In this document: positions 35,899 to 44,434 of the stretch, piece by piece | How positions within the stretch are numbered: the stretch's first letter is position 1 | Layout of the letters: every line of letters begins with the position of its first letter | Assembly (NCBI GenBank): GCA_016719535.1 | Contig: JADJYX010000011.1 | Location: forward strand, 1-64,000 | Source: Rubrivivax sp. | Lineage (GTDB): Bacteria; Pseudomonadota; Gammaproteobacteria; Burkholderiales; Burkholderiaceae_C | Length of the DNA stretch: 64,000 nt | Reading direction: 5' to 3' | Program-made: the position numbers and the translations under genes | Notes under the pieces: generated by a model | What the model was told of the DNA's origin: nothing | What the model saw: only the letters and a program-made list of their open reading frames with translations | Database searches by the model: none

Positions 35899-38058
35899 TC
35901 AGGCAGGGCGCAGCCAGCCGGTGATCGTCTGGCGCAGGCCTGCCAGCAGGCGTTCGCCCCAGCCGGGGTGGGTGATGACCTCGGCGCGGTAGAAGCTCGG
36001 GCACAGCGTGGCCGCGTGCGCATTGGCGCCGCACAGGCCGCAGCCCACGCAGCCCTCGATCACCGTGGCCACCGGGTCCACGCGCAGCGGGTCGGGGTTG
36101 TCCTTGAGCGTCAGCGTCGGGCAGCCCGACAGCCGGATGCAGGCGTGGTCGCCGGTGCAGACGTCCTCGTCGACGCCGTATTTGACGCGCTCGACACGTT
36201 CGCCGCGTTTCAGGCGGCCGGCCGTCCAGGGCTTGATGCGGCGCTGGCGCTCGAGCTGGCATTCGCCCTCGGCGACGATGACCTTCAAGCCGCTGAACGT
36301 CGTCGTCAGCGCCTCCTGCAGCGTGCGCTGCATGGCGGCCACCTCGTAGGTATGCACCACGCGCAGCCACTGCACGCCCATGCCCTCGAGCGTGTCCTCG
36401 ATGGTCTGGTTCTTGTGCGCCAGGCTCTGGTGCAGGCTGGCGTTGCGTTCGGCCTCGGCCCTGGCCTCGTCGTCGGGCGTATTCAGGATGTCCTGCGTGC
36501 CGGTGGCCGAGGTATAGCCGTTCTTCATGATCACCAGCACCGCGTCGTCGCCGTTGAACAGCGCCGCCTGCACGCCGGTCAGCAGCCCGTTGTGCCAGAA
36601 GCCGCCGTCGCCCATGACCGCGATGCTGCGCCGCTGCATCATCGGGCTGACGCCGGCGCGGCTGGCCAGGCTCATGCCATAGCCCAGGATCGAGTGGCCG
36701 CTGCTGAAGGGCTCGAAGGTGGCCAGCGCATGGCAGCCGATGTCGGCGGCGATGTGCACCGGGCCGACCTCGGCCTGCGCCAGCTTGAGCGCGCTGAACA
36801 CCGGCCGCTCGGGGCAGCCGATGCAGAAGCCCGGCGGCCGCGCGGGCAGCGGGCCCAGCGCCTGGGCGACGTCGGCGCGGCGCGCGGCATTGGCGGCCAG
36901 CCAGGCGCGCGCCGGGGCCGTGTCGATGTCGCTCGCGTGACGTTCGAGGTAAGCCACGAGGGCCGGCACCATGGCCTCGACGGTGTACTCGCCGGCGGTG
37001 GGCAGCAGGTCCTTGCCGTGCACCGGCGTCTGCACATCCAGGCGGCGCAGCGCCAGCAGCAGGTCCTTCTCGATATATTCGGGGTAGCCCTCTTCCAGCA
37101 CCAGCACCGCTGCCTTGCCGGTGCAGAAGGTGCTCAGCTCGGACGGCACCAGCGGGTAGGTGACGTTGAGCACGTGCAGCGGGATGCGGCTGTCGCCGAA
37201 GCCGTTCGCCAGGCCCACGCGCTGCAGCGCGCGGATCAGCGCCGGGTACAGGCCGCCCTGCACGACGATGCCCAGCTGCTGCAGGTCGCCGTCGAAGGTC
37301 TCGTTGAGCCGGTGCTCGGCGATGTAGCGCTGCGCCACCGGGATGCGCTGCTCGACCTTGAGCTTCTCGTGGCGGAAGGTCACCGGCGGGTGCGCCAGCC
37401 GCATGTAGTCGAAGCCGGCGGGCTCGGCGATCAGCGCGCGCGTGGACAGACGCGGCGCCACGTTGTCGCGCGCGGTGAAGGTGCCGCGCACGTGGCAGGC
37501 GCGGATGCGCAGCTCCATGATGGCCGGCATGTTGCTGGCCTCGCTGAGGGCGAAGGCATGCTCGACCAGGTCGACCATGCGCTGCAGGTCGGGCCGCGGG
37601 TCGAAGAGGGCCAGCGTGCTCTTCATCGCATAGGCGTGCGTGCGCTCCTGGATCACGCTGGCGCCTTCGCCATAGTCCTCGCCGACGACGATGAGCGCGC
37701 CGCCCACCACGCCCGGCGACGCCAGGTTGCTCAGCGCATCGGCCGCCACGTTGGTGCCGACGATGCTCTTCCAGGTGACGGCGCCGCGCAGCGGGTAATG
37801 GATGCTGGCACCCAGCATCGCCGCTGCCGACGCCTCGTTGCTGCAGGCCTCGACATGCACGCCCAGCGTGTCGACATAGGGCCGCGCCTGCACCATCACG
37901 TCGAGCAGGTGCGACACCGGCGCCCCCTGGTAGCCGCCGATGTAGGCCACGCCCGACTGCAGCAGCGCCTTGGTGATGGCGAGGATGCCCTCGCCGTGGA
38001 AGGTGGTGCCTGCGCCCAGCTTCAGCTGCTCGATCTGTTCGGTGAACTGGACTTCCAT
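35899..38058 (-). CDS. iorA: Indolepyruvate ferredoxin oxidoreductase, alpha-type subunit
   Basis: A 719-residue thiamine-diphosphate enzyme subunit. The pyrimidine-binding part is N-terminal (GGYQGAPVSHLLDVM, VGTNVAADALSNLASPGVVG), and the diphosphate-binding domain lies near residues 440-560 (GCHALATFEPF, AVMGDGGFWHNGLLTG, IMKNGYTSATGTQD). The C-terminal ferredoxin-like section carries cysteine clusters VCTGDHACIRLSGCPTL and CVGCGLCGANAHAATLCP for [4Fe-4S] clusters. It converts indole-, phenyl- or hydroxyphenyl-pyruvate to the acyl-CoA. ATG 38058 gives normal length; the frame is open beyond, into the divergent LysR gene. The 88-nt gap to that gene holds both promoters. Confidence 0.92.
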   Translation of the reverse strand: MEVQFTEQIEQLKLGAGTTFHGEGILAITKALLQSGVAYIGGYQGAPVSHLLDVMVQARPYVDTLGVHVEACSNEASAAAMLGASIHYPLRGAVTWKSIVGTNVAADALSNLASPGVVGGALIVVGEDYGEGASVIQERTHAYAMKSTLALFDPRPDLQRMVDLVEHAFALSEASNMPAIMELRIRACHVRGTFTARDNVAPRLSTRALIAEPAGFDYMRLAHPPVTFRHEKLKVEQRIPVAQRYIAEHRLNETFDGDLQQLGIVVQGGLYPALIRALQRVGLANGFGDSRIPLHVLNVTYPLVPSELSTFCTGKAAVLVLEEGYPEYIEKDLLLALRRLDVQTPVHGKDLLPTAGEYTVEAMVPALVAYLERHASDIDTAPARAWLAANAARRADVAQALGPLPARPPGFCIGCPERPVFSALKLAQAEVGPVHIAADIGCHALATFEPFSSGHSILGYGMSLASRAGVSPMMQRRSIAVMGDGGFWHNGLLTGVQAALFNGDDAVLVIMKNGYTSATGTQDILNTPDDEARAEAERNASLHQSLAHKNQTIEDTLEGMGVQWLRVVHTYEVAAMQRTLQEALTTTFSGLKVIVAEGECQLERQRRIKPWTAGRLKRGERVERVKYGVDEDVCTGDHACIRLSGCPTLTLKDNPDPLRVDPVATVIEGCVGCGLCGANAHAATLCPSFYRAEVITHPGWGERLLAGLRQTITGWLRPA

Positions 38059-38146
38059 CGCCCCGGGCCTGTTGTGCGGTCGGTCGACTCTAGGGGCGCT
38101 GCCGCCATTCGTCCATGCCATGAGCCTGATGAGTACGATGCACGGC

Positions 38147-39169
38147 ATGAATATCCGCGACCTCGACCTCAACCTGCTGCATGTCTTCTCGGCCGTGCAC
38201 GCGGCGCGCAGCGTCAGCCGTGCCGCCGAGGCCCTGGGCCTCAGCCAGCCGGCGGTGAGCCATGCGCTCACCCGGCTGCGGCTGGCGCTGCGCGACCCGC
38301 TGTTCACGCGCTGCACGGGTGGCGTGAAGCCGACGCCCAAGGCCGACCAGCTGGCGCGCCAGGTGGAGGCGGCCCTGCGCCAGCTCGACATGGCGCTGCA
38401 CGAGGCCGAGACCTTCGACGCCGCGCATTCGCAGCGCCGCTTCGTCGTGCACATGAGCGACATCGGCGCCGACGAATTCCTGCCGGCGCTGATGGCCGTC
38501 ATCGGCCGCGAGGCGCCGGGCGTGCGCGTCGAGGCGGTGCAGCTGGCGGCCGATGCCATCGCGCCGGCGCTCGAGGACGGCCGGCTGGACCTGGCCTTCG
38601 GCTACCTGCCGGGACTGGCGGGCACCGAAAGCCTGCCCATCCTGCAGGAGCGCTACGTCGTGCTGCTGCGCCAGGGCCACCCGCTGGCCGGCGCGCTGCG
38701 CGACCGCGCGGCGCTCGAGCGGCTGGACTTCGTGCTCGTGGTCAGCCACGCCGAGCCGGCGCGTGCACTGCACCTGCTGGGGCTGCAAAGCCGCATCCGG
38801 CTGACGCTGCCGCACTTCATGGTGGTGCCGGCCATCCTGGCCGCCACCGATCTGGCGGTCATCCTGCCGCTGCGCCCGGCGCTGGGCTTCGCCTCACGTC
38901 ATGCGTTGCAGGTGGTGGACCCCGACCTCGGCCTGCCGCCCTTCACGGTGGCGATGCACTGGACGTGGCGCTCGGCGCACGACCCCGGCCACCGCTGGCT
39001 GCGCGAGCACGCGGCGGCGATGCGCTTCGCCGCGCCGCCCTGGCCGCCGGCGTTGCCGCCGGCCGCGAAGAGGGTGCGCCAGTCGCCAGGTGTTCGTGCT
39101 GCCCCGCCCACGGCAGCATCAGCGTCGCCAGCAGCAGCTGCTCGAACTCGGCGCCGAAGCGCTCGATGA
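38147..39169 (+). CDS. LysR family transcriptional regulator
   Basis: A 340-residue regulator divergent from iorA. The ATG at 38147 starts MNIRDLDLNLLHVFSAVHAA, a standard N-terminus; an ATG 9 nt upstream is possible. The helix-turn-helix covers residues 18-45 (SRAAEALGLSQPAVSHALTRL), followed by LFTRCTGGVKPTPKA and the sensor domain. The expected end of a LysR protein is reached near residue 300; the final 40 residues (RQSPGVRAAPPTAASASP and onward) are low-complexity and overlap the 3' end of the convergent acyltransferase gene by 227 nt, so the natural stop seems lost. It probably controls the iorA-Bug-iorB operon. Confidence 0.88.
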   Translation: MNIRDLDLNLLHVFSAVHAARSVSRAAEALGLSQPAVSHALTRLRLALRDPLFTRCTGGVKPTPKADQLARQVEAALRQLDMALHEAETFDAAHSQRRFVVHMSDIGADEFLPALMAVIGREAPGVRVEAVQLAADAIAPALEDGRLDLAFGYLPGLAGTESLPILQERYVVLLRQGHPLAGALRDRAALERLDFVLVVSHAEPARALHLLGLQSRIRLTLPHFMVVPAILAATDLAVILPLRPALGFASRHALQVVDPDLGLPPFTVAMHWTWRSAHDPGHRWLREHAAAMRFAAPPWPPALPPAAKRVRQSPGVRAAPPTAASASPAAAARTRRRSAR

Positions 39170-40526
39170 TCTGTTGCGGGTCAGGGCACAGCGCGCGGTC
39201 GGTGATGAGCCCGAACTGCACCCCGCCGGCGTAGGACAGGATGGACACGCCGATGCCGATGTCGCCCGAGGCCGGCACCCAGAACATGTTCTGGCGCAGC
39301 GTGGCGCCGCAGAATCGCAGCGGCGTCGACGGCCCCGGCACGTTGGTCATCACCGCGGTGGTCTTCTTCGCAAACAGCCCCAGGATGGCGTCCTGCGCCG
39401 GCTTGATCAGCAGCCCGGTCAGCGACAGGATGGCGAAGGCCAGCAGCGGCTGGTAGCTGTCCTTCAGTTCCGCCATGCGCCGGCGCACCGCGTAGACGCG
39501 CTCGATCGGGTTGGCGATGCCGATGGGCAGCGTCAGCGGCGCCAGGCCGAAGCGGTTGCCCAGCTTCCAGGCGTGTTCCAGCGGGCGCAGGTTGACGGGC
39601 ACCATGGCGCGGATCTCCTGGCCCGCGGGGTCGTCGCCGAGGTCGCGCAGGTAGCCGCCGATGGCGCCGGCGGCACAGCTCAGCAGCACGTCGTTGACCG
39701 AGCAGTTGAGCCCCTTGCCGATGGCCTTCACGTCGTCCAGCGGCAGCGGCTCGCACCAGGCCACGACCTTGCGGCCGTCGGGCTTGCCCTTCAGCCGCGT
39801 GGGCGAATCATCGGCCAGCAGCGCCAGCGCCGCCACGTCCGACAGCACCTTGAAGCCGGTGCGCGCCATCTCCAGCGAGCCGAGGATGGGCTGCTGCGGG
39901 TTGGACAGCGCGTCCAGCGACTTGACCACGCCGTCGCCGTACATCGCGATCGCCTTCGTCGTCAGCTCGGTCAGCGGCTTGAGCACGGCGTCGGAGAGCC
40001 AGTCGCCCTCGGCTTCGGCGTCGGCGTCCTTGCGACGGCGCTTCGGCGGATCGCTGCCGCCGTCGGTGATGGACTGCATGACCGAGATCAGCGCGATGCC
40101 GTCGCCGATGCAGTGGTGGATGCGGCACACCAGCGCCGAGCCGCCCTCGTAGTGCTCGACGACGAGAAACTGCCACAGCGGGTGGCGCGCATCCAGCGGC
40201 GTGCCGGCCATTTCGCCGCACAGCCGCTGCAGCGCGTGGCGCTCGCTCTCGCCGGGCCCGGGCGAGAGGATCATCGGCGCCACGTGGCGGTCGATGTCGA
40301 AGGCATCGTCCTCGACCCAGCTGGCGCCCACGGCGTCGTGCACCACACGCTGGCGGAAGCGGTCGTACTTGAGCAGCTTGTCGATCACGCGCTGGCGCAC
40401 CGCCGCCAGCGTCACCGGCTCGGCCAGCATCCAGACGCCGACGATCATCATCAGGTTGACGTCGTTGTCCATGCGCAGCCACGCGGTGTCGACACGCGAC
40501 ATGCGGTGGGCGCTGTGCTCGGGCAT
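38943..40526 (-). CDS. Wax ester synthase / diacylglycerol O-acyltransferase (WS/DGAT)
   Basis: A 527-residue acyltransferase that joins acyl-CoA to diacylglycerol or long-chain alcohols to make storage lipids. The N-terminal SRVDTAWLRMDNDVNLMMIV is characteristic, and the catalytic motif HHCIGDGIAL (HHxxxDG) lies at about residue 139. The C-terminal domain has NDVLLSCAAGAIGGYL, MVPVNLRPL, TNVPGPSTPLRFCGA and GIGVSILSYAGGVQFGLITD. The last 45 residues are arginine/alanine/serine low-complexity and overlap the LysR gene, so the true stop may be missing. The divergent acyl-CoA-binding protein gene supports a role in acyl-CoA use. Confidence 0.9.
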   Translation of the reverse strand: MPEHSAHRMSRVDTAWLRMDNDVNLMMIVGVWMLAEPVTLAAVRQRVIDKLLKYDRFRQRVVHDAVGASWVEDDAFDIDRHVAPMILSPGPGESERHALQRLCGEMAGTPLDARHPLWQFLVVEHYEGGSALVCRIHHCIGDGIALISVMQSITDGGSDPPKRRRKDADAEAEGDWLSDAVLKPLTELTTKAIAMYGDGVVKSLDALSNPQQPILGSLEMARTGFKVLSDVAALALLADDSPTRLKGKPDGRKVVAWCEPLPLDDVKAIGKGLNCSVNDVLLSCAAGAIGGYLRDLGDDPAGQEIRAMVPVNLRPLEHAWKLGNRFGLAPLTLPIGIANPIERVYAVRRRMAELKDSYQPLLAFAILSLTGLLIKPAQDAILGLFAKKTTAVMTNVPGPSTPLRFCGATLRQNMFWVPASGDIGIGVSILSYAGGVQFGLITDRALCPDPQQIIERFGAEFEQLLLATLMLPWAGQHEHLATGAPSSRPAATPAARAARRSASPPRARAASGGRGRAPSATSSASPP

Positions 40527-40634
40527 CGGGCTTCTCCTCGGGGTGTGCGGCGCGGTGTGCGGCGCTTGTGCAGGCTACGATGGTGGCTAACATCACCAGC
40601 GTCTATTCTGACTTCCACCACCGGAGCGATCCCC
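40527..40634. promoter_or_regulatory. Divergent promoter region, WS/DGAT and acyl-CoA-binding protein
   Basis: A 108-nt gap. For the plus-strand gene a candidate promoter is TTGTGC near 40566 and TAACAT 16 nt further on, and CGGAGCG about 5 nt before ATG 40635 is its ribosome binding site. A 12-bp direct repeat (GGTGTGCGGCGC twice, around 40542-40566) lies next to the -35 box and could be a regulator site. All assignments are by eye. Confidence 0.4.
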
Positions 40635-40889
40635 ATGGCCAACCTGAAAGCCGCCTTCGAGAAGGCCGTCGTCGAGAGCAAGCAGCTGCCCGAGAAGCCG
40701 GACAACATGACGCTGCTCAAGATCTATTCGCTCTACAAGCAGGCCACCGAAGGTGATGTCGAAGGCAAGCGCCCGGGCTTCACCGACATGGTCGGCCGTG
40801 CCAAATACGACGCCTGGGCGGCGCTGAAGGGCAAGTCGAACGACGACGCGATGCAGGAATACATCGACCTCATCGAATCCCTGAAGTGA
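40635..40889 (+). CDS. Acyl-CoA-binding protein
   Basis: An 84-residue four-helix ACBP, which binds medium- and long-chain acyl-CoA in the cytoplasm and buffers or delivers it. The family core is unmistakable: LKAAFEKAVVESKQLPEKPD, LLKIYSLYKQATEGDVEGKR and KYDAWAALKGKSNDDAMQEY, with the conserved Tyr and Lys residues of the ligand site. Length is exactly normal. ACBPs are mainly eukaryotic but occur in some Burkholderiales. Divergence from a WS/DGAT gene suggests that it feeds acyl-CoA to storage-lipid synthesis. The EamA transporter gene overlaps its stop by 4 nt (GTGA). Confidence 0.95.
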   Translation: MANLKAAFEKAVVESKQLPEKPDNMTLLKIYSLYKQATEGDVEGKRPGFTDMVGRAKYDAWAALKGKSNDDAMQEYIDLIESLK

Positions 40890-41782
40890 CCGGCCCGGCA
40901 GGGCCGGTCGTCAACCGCCGCGCGCTGGCCCTGCTGGCGCTGCTGACCCTGGTCTGGGGCACCAACTGGCCGCTGTTTCCGGTGGTCCTGCGCGAGGTCT
41001 CGGTGTGGACCTTCCGCGCCCTCTCGATGACCGGCGCCGGGCTGCTGCTGCTGACGGTGGCACGGCTGCGCGGCCAGCCGCTGGCCATTCCGCGCCGCCA
41101 CTGGCGGGCCGTGCTGCTGGGGGCACTGATCTACCTGGCGGTGTGGAATATCGCCTCGGCGCTGGCGGCGGTGCTCATCCCGTCGGGCCAGGCCGCGGTG
41201 CTGGGCTTCACGATGCCGCTGTGGGCGGCGCTGATCGGCTGGGGCGTGCTGGGCGAGCGGCTGTCGCCACGCCAGTGGCTGGCGGTGGCGCTGGCCGGCT
41301 GCGGCGTGCTGCTGCTGGCCTGGCGCGGCCTGGGCGCCTACGCGCAGGCGCCGCTGGGCCTGGCGCTGGCGCTGCTGTCGGCGCTGGGCTGGGCGGTGGG
41401 CACGCTGATCATCAAGCGCAGCGGCGTGGCGGTGCCGGCCACGGTGCTGACCGGCTGGCAGCTGCTGGTGGCCTCGGTGCCCATCACCGTGTGTGCGCTG
41501 GCCATCGGCTCCGGCAGCTGGTTCTGGCCGTCGCCGCTGACGCTGCTGGTGATGGCCTATATCACCGTCGTGCCGATGGGCATCGGCAACGTGGCGTGGT
41601 TTTCCATCGTCGGGCTGCTGCCGGCCAACGTGGCCGGGCTGTCGTCGATCCTGGTGCCGGTGGTGGCGATGGTCACCGGCGCGCTGGTGCATGGCGAGCC
41701 GCTGGGGCCGGTGCAGATCGCAGCCATGGCCTGCTGCGCGGCGGCGCTGGCGCTGACGATGATGACGCCGCGGCGCGGCTGA
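40886..41782 (+). CDS. DMT superfamily transporter (EamA domain)
   Basis: A 298-residue inner-membrane protein with ten predicted helices and two EamA repeats, the first beginning LALLALLTLVWGTNWPLFPV, the second after about residue 155 (LALLSALGWAVGTLIIKRSG). EamA proteins export metabolites such as amino acids, but substrates are rarely known. It starts with GTG at 40886, which overlaps the ACBP stop (GTGA), implying translational coupling with a lipid-related gene. It converges on the HNH gene 7 nt away. Confidence 0.88.
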   Translation: MTGPAGPVVNRRALALLALLTLVWGTNWPLFPVVLREVSVWTFRALSMTGAGLLLLTVARLRGQPLAIPRRHWRAVLLGALIYLAVWNIASALAAVLIPSGQAAVLGFTMPLWAALIGWGVLGERLSPRQWLAVALAGCGVLLLAWRGLGAYAQAPLGLALALLSALGWAVGTLIIKRSGVAVPATVLTGWQLLVASVPITVCALAIGSGSWFWPSPLTLLVMAYITVVPMGIGNVAWFSIVGLLPANVAGLSSILVPVVAMVTGALVHGEPLGPVQIAAMACCAAALALTMMTPRRG

Positions 41783-41789
41783 GGGTCGC

Positions 41790-42347
41790 TCAGGCGTGCA
41801 GCCGGCTCGATCGCGGCACCGACGCCAGCAGGAAGTCCATCTGGTCGACCAGGATGCGCCGCCCGCGCAGGATCATGTCCTCGTGCAGGCTGGGCACGTA
41901 GGGCAGGTAGAGCAGGCTCATGCGCGCCTCTTCGGGCAGCCGGTTGCCCTTGCGGCCGTTGCAGCCGCGGCAGGCGGTGATGCAGTTCATCCAGCTGTCG
42001 CTGCCGCCGCGCGACACGGGCACGATGTGCTCGCGCGTCAGCTCGTCGAAGTGGAAGTGGCCGCCGCAATAGGCACAGATGTGGCGGTCGCGCGCGAACA
42101 GCTTGGGGTTGGCCAGCGCCGGCGATTGCCGCCAGGCACGCGACGGGACGGCGCCGCGCACCGCGACGATGGGGTGCACCTCGATGCGCGACTGCAGCCC
42201 GGTGGTGCGCTGGATGCCGCCGCGCAGCACGTGGAAGGCCTGGCCCAGCGTCCAGGCGATGGCGTCGCTGGCATAGAGCACCGCCGCTTCCTTCGGTGAG
42301 ATCCACGCCTGGGGCCGACCCGAAATGTCGAGCTGCAGCACATCCAT
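41790..42347 (-). CDS. HNH endonuclease family protein
   Basis: A 185-residue protein. The HNH nuclease motif lies at about residues 98-140: CAYCGGHFHFDELTREHIVP, then GGSDSWMNCITACRGCNGRK, with two zinc-binding CxxC pairs and the catalytic HIVP histidine. The N-terminal half (WISPKEAAVLYASDAIAWTL) is conserved in a betaproteobacterial subgroup of unknown role. An alternative ATG lies at 42365. There is no methyltransferase or toxin partner nearby, so a housekeeping or DNA-repair role is as likely as defence. Confidence 0.85.
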   Translation of the reverse strand: MDVLQLDISGRPQAWISPKEAAVLYASDAIAWTLGQAFHVLRGGIQRTTGLQSRIEVHPIVAVRGAVPSRAWRQSPALANPKLFARDRHICAYCGGHFHFDELTREHIVPVSRGGSDSWMNCITACRGCNGRKGNRLPEEARMSLLYLPYVPSLHEDMILRGRRILVDQMDFLLASVPRSSRLHA

Positions 42348-42379
42348 GGGCCGAGCGTACCGCATGCGGCCGCACCGGC

Positions 42380-44402
42380 TCAATCGACGGCTGTGATCTC
42401 GGGGCTGCTCGTGGGTTCGCCGGGGGCGGCGGCGAAGACCTCGCCGGCAAAGGCCTGCCGGTGGCCGCGGTCGTTCAGCGCCCACATCAGCAGCCCGTCA
42501 CCGTCCATCGGGCGCGCCAGCAGAAAGCCCTGCAGCTCGTCGCAGCCCAGTTCGGTCAGCATGCGCTGCTGCTGCACCGTCTCCACGCCCTCGGCCACCA
42601 CCTTGAGCCCGAGCGCATGCGCCAGCCGCACCACCGCGTCGACGACGGCGCGCGCGTCGGCGCTGTGGCCGAGGTCGGTGACGAAGGCGCGGTCGATCTT
42701 CAGCTCCTTGGCCGGCAGCTTGCGCAGATAGGCCAGGCTGGAATAGCCGGTGCCGAAGTCGTCGATCGACACGCTGATGCCCATGGCGCCGAGCTCGCGG
42801 AAGATCTGCTGCGCGACGTCGGTGTCCTGCATCGCCGCCGTCTCGGTGATCTCGCAGGTCAGCAGCGCCGCCGGCGCGCCATGCCGCTGCAGCGCGCGGC
42901 GCAGCCGCTGCGCCAGGTCGGGCTGCTGCATCTGCTGCGCCGAGACATTGATCGCCACGCGCAGGCGCAGGCCGTGGTCGCACCAGCGGCGCAGTTCGCG
43001 GCTGGCGGCCAGCATCACCCAGTCACCCAGCGGGCCCATCAGCCCGTGGCGCTCGGCCAGCGGGATGAAGACACCCGGCGAGATGCGCCCGCGCGTCGGA
43101 TGCTCCCAGCGCAGCAGGGCTTCGACGGCGGTGACGCGGCCGTCCTGGGCGTCGATCTTGGGCTGGTACTGCAGCGCCAGCGCATCGCCGGCGATGGCGG
43201 CGCGCAGCGCCTGCAGCAGCTCGAGGTCGGTCTCGCTGGCATCGGCACCGTCGGCGGCAAAGGGGCGATGGCGTTGCCCGGCCCGCCGCGCCTGCCGCAC
43301 GGCCTGCTCGGCGGCGCCGATCAGCCGCTGGGCATCCAGGCCGCCGGGACCGGTGACGCTGCCCACGGTGCAGAGCGGGCGCAGTTCGCGCTCACCAGCG
43401 ACGATCGGGCGGCCGACCGCGGCGATGACACGTTGCGCCAGCCGTTCCACCGCCGCCTGCTCGGCCACGCCCTGGGCCAGCAGCAGAAAGTGGGCGTCGC
43501 CCAGCCGCGCCAGGCGGTCGCTGCCGCGCTGCAGGTGCGCCAGCCGCCGCGCCACCTTGTCCAGCGCCCGTTCCGCCAGCGCCGCGCCGAGCTGCTGGAC
43601 CAGGCGATCGACGGCATCGACCTCCACGCGCAGCACGGCAAAACCCTGGCCATGGACCAGGGCCTGCTCGAGGTGGCGTTCGAATTCGCCACGGGTGATG
43701 ACGGCGGGCTCGCTCGCCGCGGCCGGCGCGGCTTCTTCCGGCGGCGCGGCGGCGGGCGCCGGCTTCGTCGCCCAGGCCTGCAGCGCCAGCAGGCCGAGCA
43801 ACGCCGCCAGCAGCAGCCAGGTGCCGCCACCGACGGTGGCCGCGGGGCCGCTGGCGGCCGCGGCGCCGCACAGGGTGCCCACCAGCACCGCGCTGCCGAT
43901 GCGCGCGCGCCGGCGCTCCGGGCCCTGGCGCAGCAGCAGCGCCGCCAGGGCCGGCGCCAGCGCCGGGGCCAGGGCCACGGTCACCAGGTCGGCGGCGGCC
44001 AGCGAGCGGGCGCCTGCCGGCTGCAAGGCCCACCAGGCCGGCGCGGCCGCCAGCAAGGCGGCGGCAGCCGCGCGCGCACGGGCCGGTCGGTCCCACCAGC
44101 TGGCAGCCAGCAGGGCCAGCAGGGCCACCAGCGCCGGTGCGGCGGCATCGGCCAGTGTCGGCGGCGCAGGGCCCGTCAGCAGCCGTGGCCAGCCGAGTGC
44201 CAATGCCAGCAGCAGCAGCGTACCGGCCTGGGTGGCGGTGCGCAGCGGCGGGCGGCGGGCGGCCGCCGGCGGGCCGCGCGGGGGTGCGCAGCGCGCGCGT
44301 GGCGGGTGCGGTCGCGCGGTCGTACTGCTGTGCACCCAGCCAGGCGAGCGCGGCCGTGCCCAGCAGGGCGGCCAGGCCGAGGGTCAGCGGGTTGTCGTCC
44401 AT
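42380..44402 (-). CDS. EAL-domain cyclic-di-GMP phosphodiesterase with degenerate GGDEF domain, frameshift near the N-terminus
   Basis: About 674 residues. ATG 44402 opens with DDNPLTLGLAALLGTAALAW, a first membrane helix, and a single-base shift near 44,290 leads into the main frame with four or five more helices to about residue 200. The GGDEF domain is degenerate: LARLGDAHFLLL stands where RYGGDEF should be, so it should not make c-di-GMP. The EAL domain is intact: VEALLRWEHPTRG, INVSAQQM, EITETAAM, DDFGTGYSSLAYLRKLP, KIDRAFV and EGVET, all metal or substrate residues of active phosphodiesterases. It should lower c-di-GMP and favour motility. It follows the DUF1631 gene after 32 nt on the same strand. 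Confidence 0.88.
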
Positions 44403-44434
44403 GGGTGACGCGGGGCGCGGGGCTTCGTCAAGGT

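Noticed and set aside
35062..39234. A 1390-residue open frame on the plus strand, opposite iorA and its neighbours
   Set aside because: It is the antisense shadow of well-identified minus-strand genes. High GC makes stops rare in antisense frames, and the product is His/Gln/Arg-rich with no family.
41790..42347. HNH protein as a defence nuclease
   Set aside because: No partner gene of any known defence system adjoins it, and its N-terminal domain is of the ordinary betaproteobacterial kind.
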